Shown here: piece by piece, positions 1 to 7,666 of the stretch
Numbering within the stretch: the stretch's first letter is position 1
How the letters are laid out: each line of letters begins with the position of its first letter
Source: CAYFIW01 sp964500645
Lineage (GTDB): Bacteria; Chloroflexota; Dehalococcoidia; Lucifugimonadales; UBA826
Assembly: GCA_964500645.1 (NCBI GenBank)
Contig: CAZCOH010000049.1
Span: 1-12,413 of the forward strand
Reading direction: 5' to 3'
DNA: 12,413 bases
Notes under the pieces: model-generated
What the model was told of the DNA's origin: nothing
Seen by the model: only the letters and a program-made list of their open reading frames with translations
Databases searched by the model: none
Made by a program: the position numbers and the translations under genes

Positions 1-327
1 ACTGTACTACCAGTCATTGAAGCAGAGCTCACATCCATAGGCAAAACTTCTTTGGAAAATATTGATCAATACAACCAGACTAGCTCTCTTGTAATTGCAA
101 AAATACAAGAAATACTTGTTCTGACCACTAAGTCTCTTACAGAGGGAATAGCAAAAAGCGGGCTTGCGACAATGTTCATTTCATTTGCAGTGCTAGGGAT
201 AACGATAGTCTGGGATATCTTAGGAAGACAAAATAACTTATTCCATGTATCAGTTAGTGACAAGATAATAGGGTATCTGGCCCCTAAAGGCTCTTATGCA
301 GTATCAAAACTAACAGGACGTGAGTAA
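1..327 (+). CDS. 3' end of an unrecognised membrane protein gene (5' end outside window)
   Basis: The frame is open from base 1 to the TAA at 325-327, giving 108 residues. A TTG at 52 could be mistaken for the start, but in-frame coding continues upstream to the window edge, so I read this as the C-terminal part of a longer protein. A hydrophobic stretch at about residues 54-74 of the visible part (GLATMFISFAVLGITIVWDI) looks like one membrane span. It is preceded by a polar, Ser/Thr-rich, possibly helical region and followed by a short tail with several Lys and Arg residues. I recognise no family motif. A last helix plus short tail would suit the end of a transporter or respiratory-complex subunit, but that is a guess. 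Its stop lies 13 bp from the stop of the convergent aldo/keto reductase gene. Confidence 0.6.
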   Translation, partial: TVLPVIEAELTSIGKTSLENIDQYNQTSSLVIAKIQEILVLTTKSLTEGIAKSGLATMFISFAVLGITIVWDILGRQNNLFHVSVSDKIIGYLAPKGSYAVSKLTGRE

Positions 328-340
328 CTTTATAACTCTA

Positions 341-1267
341 TTACCCGATTAACGAATTTATTGTCTCGTACTCTTCACAAGAAAGCTTCCACCCGGAAGT
401 CTTGGCATTCGACTTAACTTGATCCGCCGTAGTCGCCCCTGCAATCACTGAGCTGACATTTTCCCTAAACAACAACCAAGCAAAAGCAAGATCTAAAACA
501 GACCTTCCTCTGTCTTCAGCAAAGTTTATAAGCTTTTCCAATAATTCAAAGTTTTTATCAGTGAATATTTTTGTGTTACTTTGATCAAGTCTTGTTCCTG
601 TAGGAAACGGATTCCCTTTCCTGTATTTGCCTGTTAAAAATCCATTTGCAAGAGGAAAATAAGGCAACACCCCAATATTGTACTTTTCTGTAAAAGGTAG
701 GAGCTCATCCTCTATTTTCCTTTCCAGGATACTGTAATGTGGTTGAACGCTTATAAATGAATTAATATTTCTGATTTTGGAAGTCCACAGCGATTCGCAG
801 ACCTGCCAAGCATTAAAGTTGGAACAACCAAAATATCGAATCTTTCCCATTACAGTCAAATCATTGAGAGTAAGCAATGTTTCTTCAATAGGTGTAGTAG
901 AGTCCCACCAATGTATTTGGTAGAGATCTATATGATCTGACCTCAGCCTCAAAAGACTTTTATCTACTTGTTCCATTATGTGTTGGCGTGAATTACCAGA
1001 TTGATTAGGACCTTCACCCATTTTACTAGATACTTTTGTCGCAACGATTGCTTGATTCCTCCTACCTTCAAGCGATCTACCTATGTATTCTTCTGAAAAA
1101 GAGTTCCCGTAGCTATTGGAAGTATCAATAAAATTTATCCCCTCATCCAACGCTTGGCTAATCACCATATCCGAAGATTGATAATCCAGTCTTCCACCAA
1201 AATTGTTTGTACCCAGACCAACTTCAGAAACTTCTAAGCCTGTACTGCCTAACTTTCTATATTTCAT
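341..1267 (-). CDS. Aldo/keto reductase family oxidoreductase
   Basis: A cytosolic NAD(P)H-dependent (beta/alpha)8-barrel reductase of 308 residues, normal for the family. The catalytic tetrad is visible: Asp48 and Tyr53 (FIDTSNSYG), Lys78 (ATKVSSK) and His119 (DLYQIHWWD). The N-terminal MKYRKLGSTGLEVSEVGLGT opening is typical. Near the C-terminus SVIAGATTADQVKSN (273-287) is the nucleotide-phosphate binding segment. The conserved region around GKIRYFGCSN (141-150) is also present. The ATG at 1267 has AGGTGA just upstream, supporting this start. It is the last gene of a minus-strand unit behind ispH and the comB-like gene (22-bp gap). The substrate cannot be told from sequence; members act on aldehydes, ketones and sugars, and many are general stress or detoxification enzymes. 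Sure of the family, unsure of the reaction. Confidence 0.93.
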   Translation of the reverse strand: MKYRKLGSTGLEVSEVGLGTNNFGGRLDYQSSDMVISQALDEGINFIDTSNSYGNSFSEEYIGRSLEGRRNQAIVATKVSSKMGEGPNQSGNSRQHIMEQVDKSLLRLRSDHIDLYQIHWWDSTTPIEETLLTLNDLTVMGKIRYFGCSNFNAWQVCESLWTSKIRNINSFISVQPHYSILERKIEDELLPFTEKYNIGVLPYFPLANGFLTGKYRKGNPFPTGTRLDQSNTKIFTDKNFELLEKLINFAEDRGRSVLDLAFAWLLFRENVSSVIAGATTADQVKSNAKTSGWKLSCEEYETINSLIG

Positions 1268-1289
1268 TGTTCACCTATTTCTAATAGCC

Positions 1290-1979
1290 TTATACATATT
1301 CAGGTCGTGACACGTATTGTCCATCTTCCACAGTTATCCTAAGAGCAAAATTGTGCGAATCGATCTGAAGTGCCATGGTCCGATCTTCTACTGGCCATTG
1401 AGTCAAATTCGGATCGTCATATTTTTGAGATTCCTCCCCAGCCATAATCAATGATTTAACAGCTTGATTATCGGGCCACCTTCCTTGTAGGACATTACGT
1501 AAGTAGAGAGCACATTGTTCATCTTCATCTGATCTAATACGACCCTCCAACCCCATTGCCACCAAACTAACGCGACTTGGATTCTGAGACATAATTGCTT
1601 TGGCAGTAGCTTCGGCAACGACCAAAGAACCTCCATAGATAATTTCGGCCCCTGACACATTGGTGACACCGACTGTCCCGGCTCTGGTAGATTGTATGAT
1701 GGTCCTTCCAGAGAGATCTTTATCTTTCAGTTCATATGGAGAATTTCCAAAATCAAAGCCATCGGGTTTTCTACCCCCCACTTCACCCATCACCAAATCT
1801 CCAACGCCTTTTGTTTTGAGATATAAAGCTTCTTCAATCTCTGCAACCAATATTATTTTTTTTGCACCATTTTGAAAGGCAACAGCCTGTGTAGTGAAGC
1901 ATCTATACACATCTATTACTATAGCTATACCCTTTGCTCTCTGAGCGCCAGATATAAGGCTTTCTATCGAAATCTCCAT
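1290..1979 (-). CDS. comB: ComB-like 2-phosphosulfolactate phosphatase family protein
   Basis: 229 residues, the usual ComB length. Family marks are visible: Asp23 in VIDVYRCFTT, the long motif at 65-81 (GEVGG..PDGFDFGNSP), STRAGT at 97-102 in the place of the usual TTNGT-type loop, and the acidic DEDE cluster at 151-154. ComB is known as the Mg2+-dependent phosphatase that makes sulfolactate from 2-phosphosulfolactate in coenzyme M biosynthesis. Homologues are common in bacteria that make no coenzyme M, where the role is unclear. No comA, comC, comD or comE partner is present here. It sits between ispH (28-bp gap) and the aldo/keto reductase (22-bp gap). The purine-rich AAAGGG before the ATG is unusually close, so translation may depend on coupling to ispH. 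The family call is firm; the physiological reaction is not. Confidence 0.85.
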   Translation of the reverse strand: MEISIESLISGAQRAKGIAIVIDVYRCFTTQAVAFQNGAKKIILVAEIEEALYLKTKGVGDLVMGEVGGRKPDGFDFGNSPYELKDKDLSGRTIIQSTRAGTVGVTNVSGAEIIYGGSLVVAEATAKAIMSQNPSRVSLVAMGLEGRIRSDEDEQCALYLRNVLQGRWPDNQAVKSLIMAGEESQKYDDPNLTQWPVEDRTMALQIDSHNFALRITVEDGQYVSRPEYV

Positions 1980-2007
1980 AGCCCTTTGAGTTTGTCCTTT
2001 AAATGAT

Positions 2008-2907
2008 TCACCTAAATTCTTCGGGTAATGTGAAGGTTATGTTTTCTTCAACCCCTCCCATTGGTATCACTTCGTCTGGCTGGATGAATTCTATTATCTC
2101 TTGAACTAAAGAATCCGGGGTTGAAGCCCCTGAAGTGATACCAATGTTCGACACATTCTCTAACCATTTTGTTTCAAGCTGATCTATGCCATTTATAAGG
2201 TAGGCATCTTTTCCATTCCTCTCCGCAACCTCTCTTAGTCTATTGCAATTAGAACTGTTATCCGCACCTATAACTAAAAACATGTCTACATGTTTAGAAA
2301 TTTCTTGTACAGCATTTTGTCTATTAGTGGTCGCATAGCAAAGGTCGTTTCTCACTATTACATCTTTGTATGTGTTCTCTATAAATCCAATAGAGCGCTT
2401 CGTATCCTCTACTGAAAGTGTTGTTTGTGTTAATACGGTGACAGGAGTTTCTAAATCCCAATCTGGTGACTTATATTTTTCACGATCATCTACGAGATGC
2501 ATTGCAGCCTGCCCCATTGTACCTTTAACTTCCTGATGGCCTTTATGCCCAACGAGAATCACTTTCCGACCGTCCCCTATATATTTTTTTGCCTCATTGT
2601 GTACTTTTATCACTAGTGGACAAGTGGCATCCACCACATTTAAATCTCTTTCCCTCGCTTTCTCAAAATCTTCAGGGGGAGAACCATGAGCCGAAAACAC
2701 TACCCTGGCTCCGATAGGAATTTCCTCAACTTCTTCCACAGTAATAGCGCCCTTAGACTCTAGGTCTTTTACGACATGAGGATTATGTACAATTTGGTGT
2801 TTAACATATACAGGAGGTCCGTATTTTTTTAAGGCCAATTCCACAAGATCAATGGCCCTCACAACACCAGCACAAAATCCGCGTGGAACTCCTAAATATA
2901 CCTTCAT
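2008..2907 (-). CDS. ispH: 4-hydroxy-3-methylbut-2-enyl diphosphate reductase
   Basis: The last enzyme of the MEP isoprenoid pathway, a cytosolic [4Fe-4S] enzyme reducing HMBPP to IPP and DMAPP. I choose the ATG at 2907 (MKVYLGVPRGFCAGV, 299 residues) over an in-frame ATG at 2922 for two reasons. It has a GAAAGAG ribosome site 6 nt upstream. It also puts the cluster cysteines at Cys12 and Cys96, the same numbers as in E. coli IspH, with the third at Cys190. Other active-site residues agree: His41 (VHNPHVV), His74 (SAHG), and His124 and Glu126 (GHQEVKG). SSNCNRL and GASTPDSL near the C-terminus match the diphosphate-binding loops. It is the first gene of a unit with the comB-like and aldo/keto reductase genes, divergent from the aminotransferase. 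Its presence argues for a bacterium using the MEP route. Confidence 0.97.
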   Translation of the reverse strand: MKVYLGVPRGFCAGVVRAIDLVELALKKYGPPVYVKHQIVHNPHVVKDLESKGAITVEEVEEIPIGARVVFSAHGSPPEDFEKARERDLNVVDATCPLVIKVHNEAKKYIGDGRKVILVGHKGHQEVKGTMGQAAMHLVDDREKYKSPDWDLETPVTVLTQTTLSVEDTKRSIGFIENTYKDVIVRNDLCYATTNRQNAVQEISKHVDMFLVIGADNSSNCNRLREVAERNGKDAYLINGIDQLETKWLENVSNIGITSGASTPDSLVQEIIEFIQPDEVIPMGGVEENITFTLPEEFR

Positions 2908-3077
2908 AATTCGCTCTTTCACTATGAATTCTTAAATGTATCAATTGAAAAATTAGCCTAGGGAAAGCTTAGCATATAGCTTACGAATATCACGTCGTTC
3001 ATATTGCAGGTATAGTTTGCGAGTTGCCTACCGTTGTATACTAGTAATAATCATTGATTTAATGGAGATTTTCCCTA
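2908..3077. promoter_or_regulatory. Divergent intergenic region between ispH and the aminotransferase gene
   Basis: This 170-bp gap must hold promoters for both directions. Toward the aminotransferase, TATACT at 3037-3042 is a fair -10 box. The best upstream -35 match at normal spacing (GTTTGC, 3015-3020) is weak. GGAG at 3064-3067 lies 10 nt before the ATG at 3078. Toward ispH I see no clear -35/-10 pair, only A+T-rich stretches. An imperfect palindrome (AAGCT 2965-2969, AGCTT 2978-2982) is short enough to be chance. I see no riboswitch or small gene. Confidence 0.4.
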
Positions 3078-4238
3078 ATGAAACTAGCTCAGAGAATGAG
3101 CCGACTCGGTACAGAAACTGCGTTCGAAATACTAGCAAAGGCACAGAAGCTGGAATCTCAGGGGAAAAGTGTCATTCACCTAGAGATTGGTGAACCTGAC
3201 TTTGATACGCCTGGTAACATAGCCGAGGCCGGTAGAAGCGCCATTACGAATGGCTTCACATCGTATAACCCATCACCTGGGTACCAAGATTTGCGAGATG
3301 TCATTGCTGCAGAATTGTCCAGTACGAGAAATATTGATGCCAAGGGCGATAATGTTATTGTGACTCCAGGTGGAAAACCCATCATGTTCTTCACAATAAT
3401 GGCTTTAATAGAGTCGGGTGACGAAGTTTTATACCCAAATCCAGGGTTCCCAATTTATGAATCTATGATTGAATTCTGTGGTGGTACAGCAGTTCCCATG
3501 CAGCTTCATGGCGACAAAGATTTCAATATCGACATCAATGAAGTCAGAAACCAAATTACGCCAAAAACAAAGCTTATTATCATAAATTCGCCAAACAATC
3601 CGTGTGGAAGTGTCATAGGTAGAGAGGAATTGGAAGCACTTTCAGTCATAGCAAAAGAAAACGATATTCTTGTGATGTCAGACGAGATATACATACGTTT
3701 CCTATACGAGGGATCACATGAAAGTATATCGGCCTATCCGGGAATGTTAGATAGAACCATAATATTGGATGGATTTTCAAAAACCTATGCAATGACAGGT
3801 TGGAGAATCGGTTATGGATTATTTCCTAGTGATCTGATTGAACCGATATCAAGGTTAGTAACGAATAGTGTTTCATGTACAGCCAGTTTCACTCAACAAG
3901 CAGCCATAGAAGCAATCACAGGCCCCCAAAATGGTTCACAGGAAATGGTAAAAGAATTCAAAAGTCGTAGAGACATAATTGTCAGCGGACTAAACGACAT
4001 TAATGGAATCAGTTGCGCCACACCAAAGGGTGCATTTTATGCATTTCCAAACGTGGAAGGAACTGGGCTTAGTAGCGTAGAATTCGCAGATAGACTGTTG
4101 GAAGAAGCTGGTGTTGCGGTACTGTCAGGAGAATCCTTCGGTAAATTTGGAAAAGGATTTATACGAATATCTTTCGCAAATTCAACAGCAAATTTGGAAG
4201 AAGCTCTTCAAAGAATAAAGAAATTTGTAGGGCAGTAG
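3078..4238 (+). CDS. Class I/II PLP-dependent aminotransferase (aspartate-type)
   Basis: 386 residues, standard for fold-type I aminotransferases. Visible marks are IGEPDFDTP (37-45), the NSPNNPCG loop (170-177, Asn174 binding the PLP ring oxygen), SDEIY (201-205, with Asp202 and Tyr205 contacting PLP), the PLP Schiff-base Lys235 in DGFSKTYAMTGWRIGY (231-246) with Arg243 at the phosphate, and Arg363 (FIRISFAN) for the substrate alpha-carboxylate. It transfers an amino group between an amino acid and a 2-oxo acid in the cytosol. The closest well-known relatives are the I-beta/I-gamma aspartate, prephenate and alanine-type enzymes; the donor cannot be fixed from sequence. GGAG lies 10 nt before the ATG. 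It is followed on the same strand, after 70 bp, by nadE. Together they might be co-transcribed, since aspartate feeds NAD synthesis, but this link is only inference. Confidence 0.93.
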   Translation: MKLAQRMSRLGTETAFEILAKAQKLESQGKSVIHLEIGEPDFDTPGNIAEAGRSAITNGFTSYNPSPGYQDLRDVIAAELSSTRNIDAKGDNVIVTPGGKPIMFFTIMALIESGDEVLYPNPGFPIYESMIEFCGGTAVPMQLHGDKDFNIDINEVRNQITPKTKLIIINSPNNPCGSVIGREELEALSVIAKENDILVMSDEIYIRFLYEGSHESISAYPGMLDRTIILDGFSKTYAMTGWRIGYGLFPSDLIEPISRLVTNSVSCTASFTQQAAIEAITGPQNGSQEMVKEFKSRRDIIVSGLNDINGISCATPKGAFYAFPNVEGTGLSSVEFADRLLEEAGVAVLSGESFGKFGKGFIRISFANSTANLEEALQRIKKFVGQ

Positions 4239-4308
4239 ATCCAAACATAATATTTGACGTTAGGGCTAGCCCAATCACGGACACTATTGAAATGTAAGGG
4301 CCTTAGAT

Positions 4309-6045
4309 ATGGACTCGTTAAGAATAGCTTTAGCCCAAATCAACCCATCAGTTGGGGATATAAATTCCAATTCCCAAAAGATAATTCGAGAAATAGAGAG
4401 AGCTGTTAATCTAGGTGCTGACCTAGTAGCATTTCCAGAACTTTCAGTGACGGGTTACCCTCCCGAAGATCTTTTGCTAAGAAAGCAATTTGTGTCGGAA
4501 AACCTCTCTGCAGTTGAAAAAATAGTAGAAAACACACCTGACATCATTTCAATTTTCGGATACGTGGACAGAGACGATGGGAGATACAATGCTGCTGCAA
4601 TAGCGCATCGTGGAAAATTGATTTCCAAACATAGAAAAATTTTCTTGCCCAACTATGGTGTCTTCGATGAAAAAAGGTATTTTGACCAAGGTGAAAAATG
4701 TCCAGTTGGGGTCATATCAGGTGTATCAGTAGGAGTTAATATATGTGAGGACATTTGGTATCCAGTTGGACCAACAGGAGTCCAAAAATCTGCCGGTGCT
4801 GAGTTAATCGTAAACATAAACGGTTCACCCTTCTTTGCTGGCAAACGCCAACAAAGGGAAGAAATGCTTTGTAAAAGAGCAAAGGATCATAGCGTTTTTA
4901 TAGCCTATGTTAACCAAGTGGGCGGACAAGATGAACTTGTGTTTGACGGAACCAGTTTAATAATTAGTCCGCATGGGGACATCTTATCCCGAGGTAAACA
5001 ATTCGAAGAAGACCTTCTTTTATACGACATAAATATAGATCAACTAAAGTCTCAAACAAAAGCAGAGGGAATCAAATTTTCTTTACCTGATCTTAGCAAA
5101 GTCGGAACTTCCGACGTGTTTAAAGTTTCTAAGGTCTTCAATAAAAACAAAAACAACTTGCCAATAACTTCCAATAATCCAATGAACAAAATGACTGAAT
5201 TAAAGTCTGCACTAGTTCTCGGTACCAGAGATTACGTTAAAAAAAGCGGGTTTGAGAAAGTTTTGATAGCACTATCTGGAGGAATAGATTCCAGTTTGGT
5301 AGCAGCACTAGCCGTTGAAGCAGTGGGAAATGAGAACGTGACCGGTATATCTATGCCATCTGAATTTTCTTCAGAGGGAAGTCGCACAGATGCTAAAAAA
5401 CTTGCTGACAATCTGGGGATTACATTAATCACGCTCCCAATCTGGGAAATTTATAAGGCCAATGAAAAAATTTTACAAGATCCATTTTCAGGAACTAGCT
5501 GGGGACTAGCAGAAGAAAACATTCAATCAAGAATTCGTGGAAACCTGATAATGGCAATGTCAAACAAGTTTAATCAACTTGTTCTTACCACTGGTAATAA
5601 AAGTGAAATGGCTGTCGGATATTCAACTATTTATGGGGATATGGCAGGTGGATTCGCTGTTATAAAAGATGTACCAAAAACAATTGTGTATGAACTAAGT
5701 AATCATATTAATAATGAGAATGAGGCTGAAGTAATACCACAATCAGTTATTGATAAGCCACCTAGTGCAGAGCTACGTCCTGACCAAAAAGATTCTGACA
5801 GTTTGCCAGATTATGAAATACTGGATGCAATTCTTGAATATTATGTTGAAAAGGATATTGGTTTCAGTGAAATCACCCAACTAGGATTTGATGGAGATAT
5901 CGTAAAAAACATAATTCAGATGGTAGATAGGAACGAATACAAAAGACGCCAATCTGCACCAGGTGTGAAAATTACTCCAAAGAATTTTGGGCGTGACAGG
6001 AGAATGCCCATTGCTAATAAATATAGGCCATATGAATTCAGCTAA
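4309..6045 (+). CDS. nadE: Glutamine-dependent NAD+ synthetase
   Basis: A two-domain enzyme of 578 residues that amidates deamido-NAD+ to NAD+ using ATP and ammonia from glutamine. The N-terminal nitrilase-type glutaminase (about 1-265) shows the Glu-Lys-Cys triad: Glu44 (FPELSVTGYPPEDL), Lys110 (KHRKIFLPNYGVFDE) and nucleophile Cys146 (VNICEDIW). The C-terminal synthetase (about 295-578) has the ATP PP-loop SGGIDSS (323-329), SRIRGN (407-412), TTGNKSE (427-433) and the PPSAELRPDQ segment (484-493). AAGGG sits about 8 nt before the ATG. The 70-bp gap after the aminotransferase holds TTGACG (4254-4259), a good -35, but no -10 at normal spacing, and a 10-bp palindrome GGGCTAGCCC (4263-4272). 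Its 3' end overlaps the convergent permease gene by 8 bp. No frameshift or missing catalytic residue. Confidence 0.97.
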   Translation: MDSLRIALAQINPSVGDINSNSQKIIREIERAVNLGADLVAFPELSVTGYPPEDLLLRKQFVSENLSAVEKIVENTPDIISIFGYVDRDDGRYNAAAIAHRGKLISKHRKIFLPNYGVFDEKRYFDQGEKCPVGVISGVSVGVNICEDIWYPVGPTGVQKSAGAELIVNINGSPFFAGKRQQREEMLCKRAKDHSVFIAYVNQVGGQDELVFDGTSLIISPHGDILSRGKQFEEDLLLYDINIDQLKSQTKAEGIKFSLPDLSKVGTSDVFKVSKVFNKNKNNLPITSNNPMNKMTELKSALVLGTRDYVKKSGFEKVLIALSGGIDSSLVAALAVEAVGNENVTGISMPSEFSSEGSRTDAKKLADNLGITLITLPIWEIYKANEKILQDPFSGTSWGLAEENIQSRIRGNLIMAMSNKFNQLVLTTGNKSEMAVGYSTIYGDMAGGFAVIKDVPKTIVYELSNHINNENEAEVIPQSVIDKPPSAELRPDQKDSDSLPDYEILDAILEYYVEKDIGFSEITQLGFDGDIVKNIIQMVDRNEYKRRQSAPGVKITPKNFGRDRRMPIANKYRPYEFS

Positions 6046-6862
6046 CATATTTTCGTAAAAATACGGAAATCCCATCAACCAAAAAGACCAATATCACATA
6101 AGTAACCAAAAGAACTCCGACTTCATCATAATGAAACCAACTCATGCTTAGTTTAAGTTCTCTTCCTAATCCGCCAGCAGCTAAAAACCCGACCACAACA
6201 GTCGTTCGTATAACTACTTCCCATCTGTACAACAAATATGTCAGAAATTTCGGAAATATTTCGGGCATCACACAATAAAATAATATTTGAATGGAATTTG
6301 CTCCTGAGGACCTAAGAGCCTTTATAGGTCTTTGATTCATATTTTCAACGGACTCGGCCAATAATCTGCCCAACACGCCATAGTTGTGAAAAGCTAAAGC
6401 CATTGAACCTGCTATGACACTCGGATGTAACACAAAAACTATTAGCATCGCCCAAACCAGTTCAGGTACGCTCCTAGTAACCGTGTGAGTCATCTTTATA
6501 AATAAAAAAGTTGCCGTCGAGAAAGGATTAGAAATTACAGGTCTATCAGAAAAAGCCAATGTCCGGGCAGCAAAAGGAAAAGTCAGGAAACTAAATATGG
6601 CCGCAAATCCTATAGCCAATATACTCATAGTAAGTGTCGTAAAACCTAATCTTAGCGACTTCGCCCATGAAGCAGTTGATAAAAATGCGGATTCTTTACC
6701 TAGCTCTATTCCAACTAATTTTGTTATGAATTCTAATCCAGGCCCGATTGAAAATCCCCTGTTTTGTTCCAGACTAAAAAAGAAAAAAGCCCAAGAAGAT
6801 AAAGTAGCTATAGAAAACAAAAATATCGAAAAGGTTAGAAAGGAAAAATTAATTCTCTTCAT
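6038..6862 (-). CDS. phnE: PhnE-type ABC transporter permease, second copy
   Basis: An integral membrane subunit of the importer, 274 residues with several hydrophobic spans. PhnE-family marks are RSVPELVWA (130-138), the cytoplasmic coupling-loop segment with KALRSSGA (181-188) that docks on the ATPase, and YRWEVVIR followed by a Gly-rich span (212-219 onward). The same three motifs occur in the neighbouring permease, so the two are paralogues and probably form a heterodimer. I start at the ATG at 6862. Its first base is the last base of the TAA stop of the upstream permease (TAATG), a layout typical of translational coupling. A longer frame beginning with TTG at 6895 is less likely. Its 3' end overlaps nadE tail to tail by 8 bp (stop at 6038-6040). 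Confidence 0.88.
   Translation of the reverse strand: MKRINFSFLTFSIFLFSIATLSSWAFFFFSLEQNRGFSIGPGLEFITKLVGIELGKESAFLSTASWAKSLRLGFTTLTMSILAIGFAAIFSFLTFPFAARTLAFSDRPVISNPFSTATFLFIKMTHTVTRSVPELVWAMLIVFVLHPSVIAGSMALAFHNYGVLGRLLAESVENMNQRPIKALRSSGANSIQILFYCVMPEIFPKFLTYLLYRWEVVIRTTVVVGFLAAGGLGRELKLSMSWFHYDEVGVLLVTYVILVFLVDGISVFLRKYVS
6049..6070. other. Short hairpin at the nadE / permease convergent junction
   Basis: ATTTTCGTA (6049-6057) and TACGGAAAT (6062-6070) pair over 9 bp with one G-T wobble around a 4-A loop, starting 3 bp after the nadE stop. Neither strand has a following U-tract, so this is at best a weak terminator or RNA 3'-end stabiliser. On the minus strand it lies inside permease codons. 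Confidence 0.25.
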
Positions 6863-7656
6863 TACGATAAAGACCTTCTTAACAAAGAGCCCCAATAATC
6901 AATCAAAACGATTAACCCTATCAAGAAAGCCAAAAGAGTCCATACTTCTCCAAATTTTAGGTCGTCTAGCGACACCCCTATTTGATAGCCCAATCCCTGC
7001 AAACCTATAAAACTTAAAACTGAAGCTGATCTGACACAGCACTCAAATCTATAAAATCCATAGCTGAACATTTCTCTTGCAGCCTGAGGCAACCTACCGT
7101 AAAGCATGGTTTGAAAAGATGAAGCTCCGGAAGATCGTAAGGCACTAAGAGGGGCTTGTGGTACATCATTGAGAAAGTCAGCATATACCCTTGCCAATAT
7201 TGCTCCGTATGGAATTGCAAGTGCGATGACACCAGATATAGGTGAAAACCCAAGTGATACCGCGATCAACCAAGCCCATATTAGCTCATGTATCGACCTC
7301 AAAATAGCTAACAAAGCTCTAAATAAAGATATACCTAAAACCTTGGCTAAAAACCCTGAAAACAACCCACCTGAAGCTAATATACCGCCAATCAAACCAA
7401 ATATTATGGCCAATGAAATCGAACACAATGCATATGACAACGTTATAAAAGAAGCCCGAAGACTAACTTTTACAAACTCTGAACTCAATTCAAGAGAAAT
7501 GATTTCGCGGAGCATCACTTCAAGCATAGTGGCCCCACCACCGTGTGGGATCAAGTCACTCCAATCAACAAAAGCAAGGCTAAAAACAAAAGTCGCACAT
7601 AAAATCAATGATGTTATCGTTCTTGAACCAAGTGAAATACTTTTCCGACTAATCAT
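6862..7656 (-). CDS. phnE: PhnE-type ABC transporter permease, first copy
   Basis: 264 residues, mostly hydrophobic; a membrane-spanning subunit of the PhnD-C-E-E importer. It begins with an N-terminal span at about residues 12-30. A long hydrophobic core around 70-108 precedes RSIHELIWA (120-128), a PhnE signature. The coupling-loop segment SALRSSGAS (171-179) and YRFECCVRS (202-210) followed by SFIGLQGLGYQI match the second permease motif for motif. Single-permease PhnE systems form homodimers; here two diverged copies suggest a heterodimer. The ATG at 7656 lies 10 bp after the ATPase stop; no strong ribosome site is visible, so coupling to the upstream gene is likely. Its stop shares one base with the next start. 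No pseudogene signs. Confidence 0.88.
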   Translation of the reverse strand: MISRKSISLGSRTITSLILCATFVFSLAFVDWSDLIPHGGGATMLEVMLREIISLELSSEFVKVSLRASFITLSYALCSISLAIIFGLIGGILASGGLFSGFLAKVLGISLFRALLAILRSIHELIWAWLIAVSLGFSPISGVIALAIPYGAILARVYADFLNDVPQAPLSALRSSGASSFQTMLYGRLPQAAREMFSYGFYRFECCVRSASVLSFIGLQGLGYQIGVSLDDLKFGEVWTLLAFLIGLIVLIDYWGSLLRRSLS

Positions 7657-7666
7657 GCTGATAGCA

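Noticed and set aside
2965..2982. Imperfect palindrome AAGCT...AGCTT in the ispH/aminotransferase gap
   Set aside because: Arms are only 5 bp and unrelated to any promoter element I can place; likely chance.
4263..4272. 10-bp perfect palindrome GGGCTAGCCC between the aminotransferase and nadE genes
   Set aside because: It has no loop and no U-tract, so it is not a terminator; a single 10-mer palindrome is weak evidence for an operator.
4254..4288. Possible separate nadE promoter (TTGACG with a downstream ACTATT-like box)
   Set aside because: The -35 is good, but the nearest -10-like box is about 23 bp away and matches poorly.
6863..6895. TTG-initiated 11-residue N-terminal extension of the second permease
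   Set aside because: The ATG at 6862 shares a base with the upstream stop (TAATG), a typical coupled start, and the extension would overlap the upstream gene by 34 bp.
6597..7010. Open frame of 137 codons on +, opposite the two permease genes
   Set aside because: It is antisense to two well-supported permeases, is rich in Lys/Asn/Ser as expected of a reverse-frame shadow, and has no recognisable motif.
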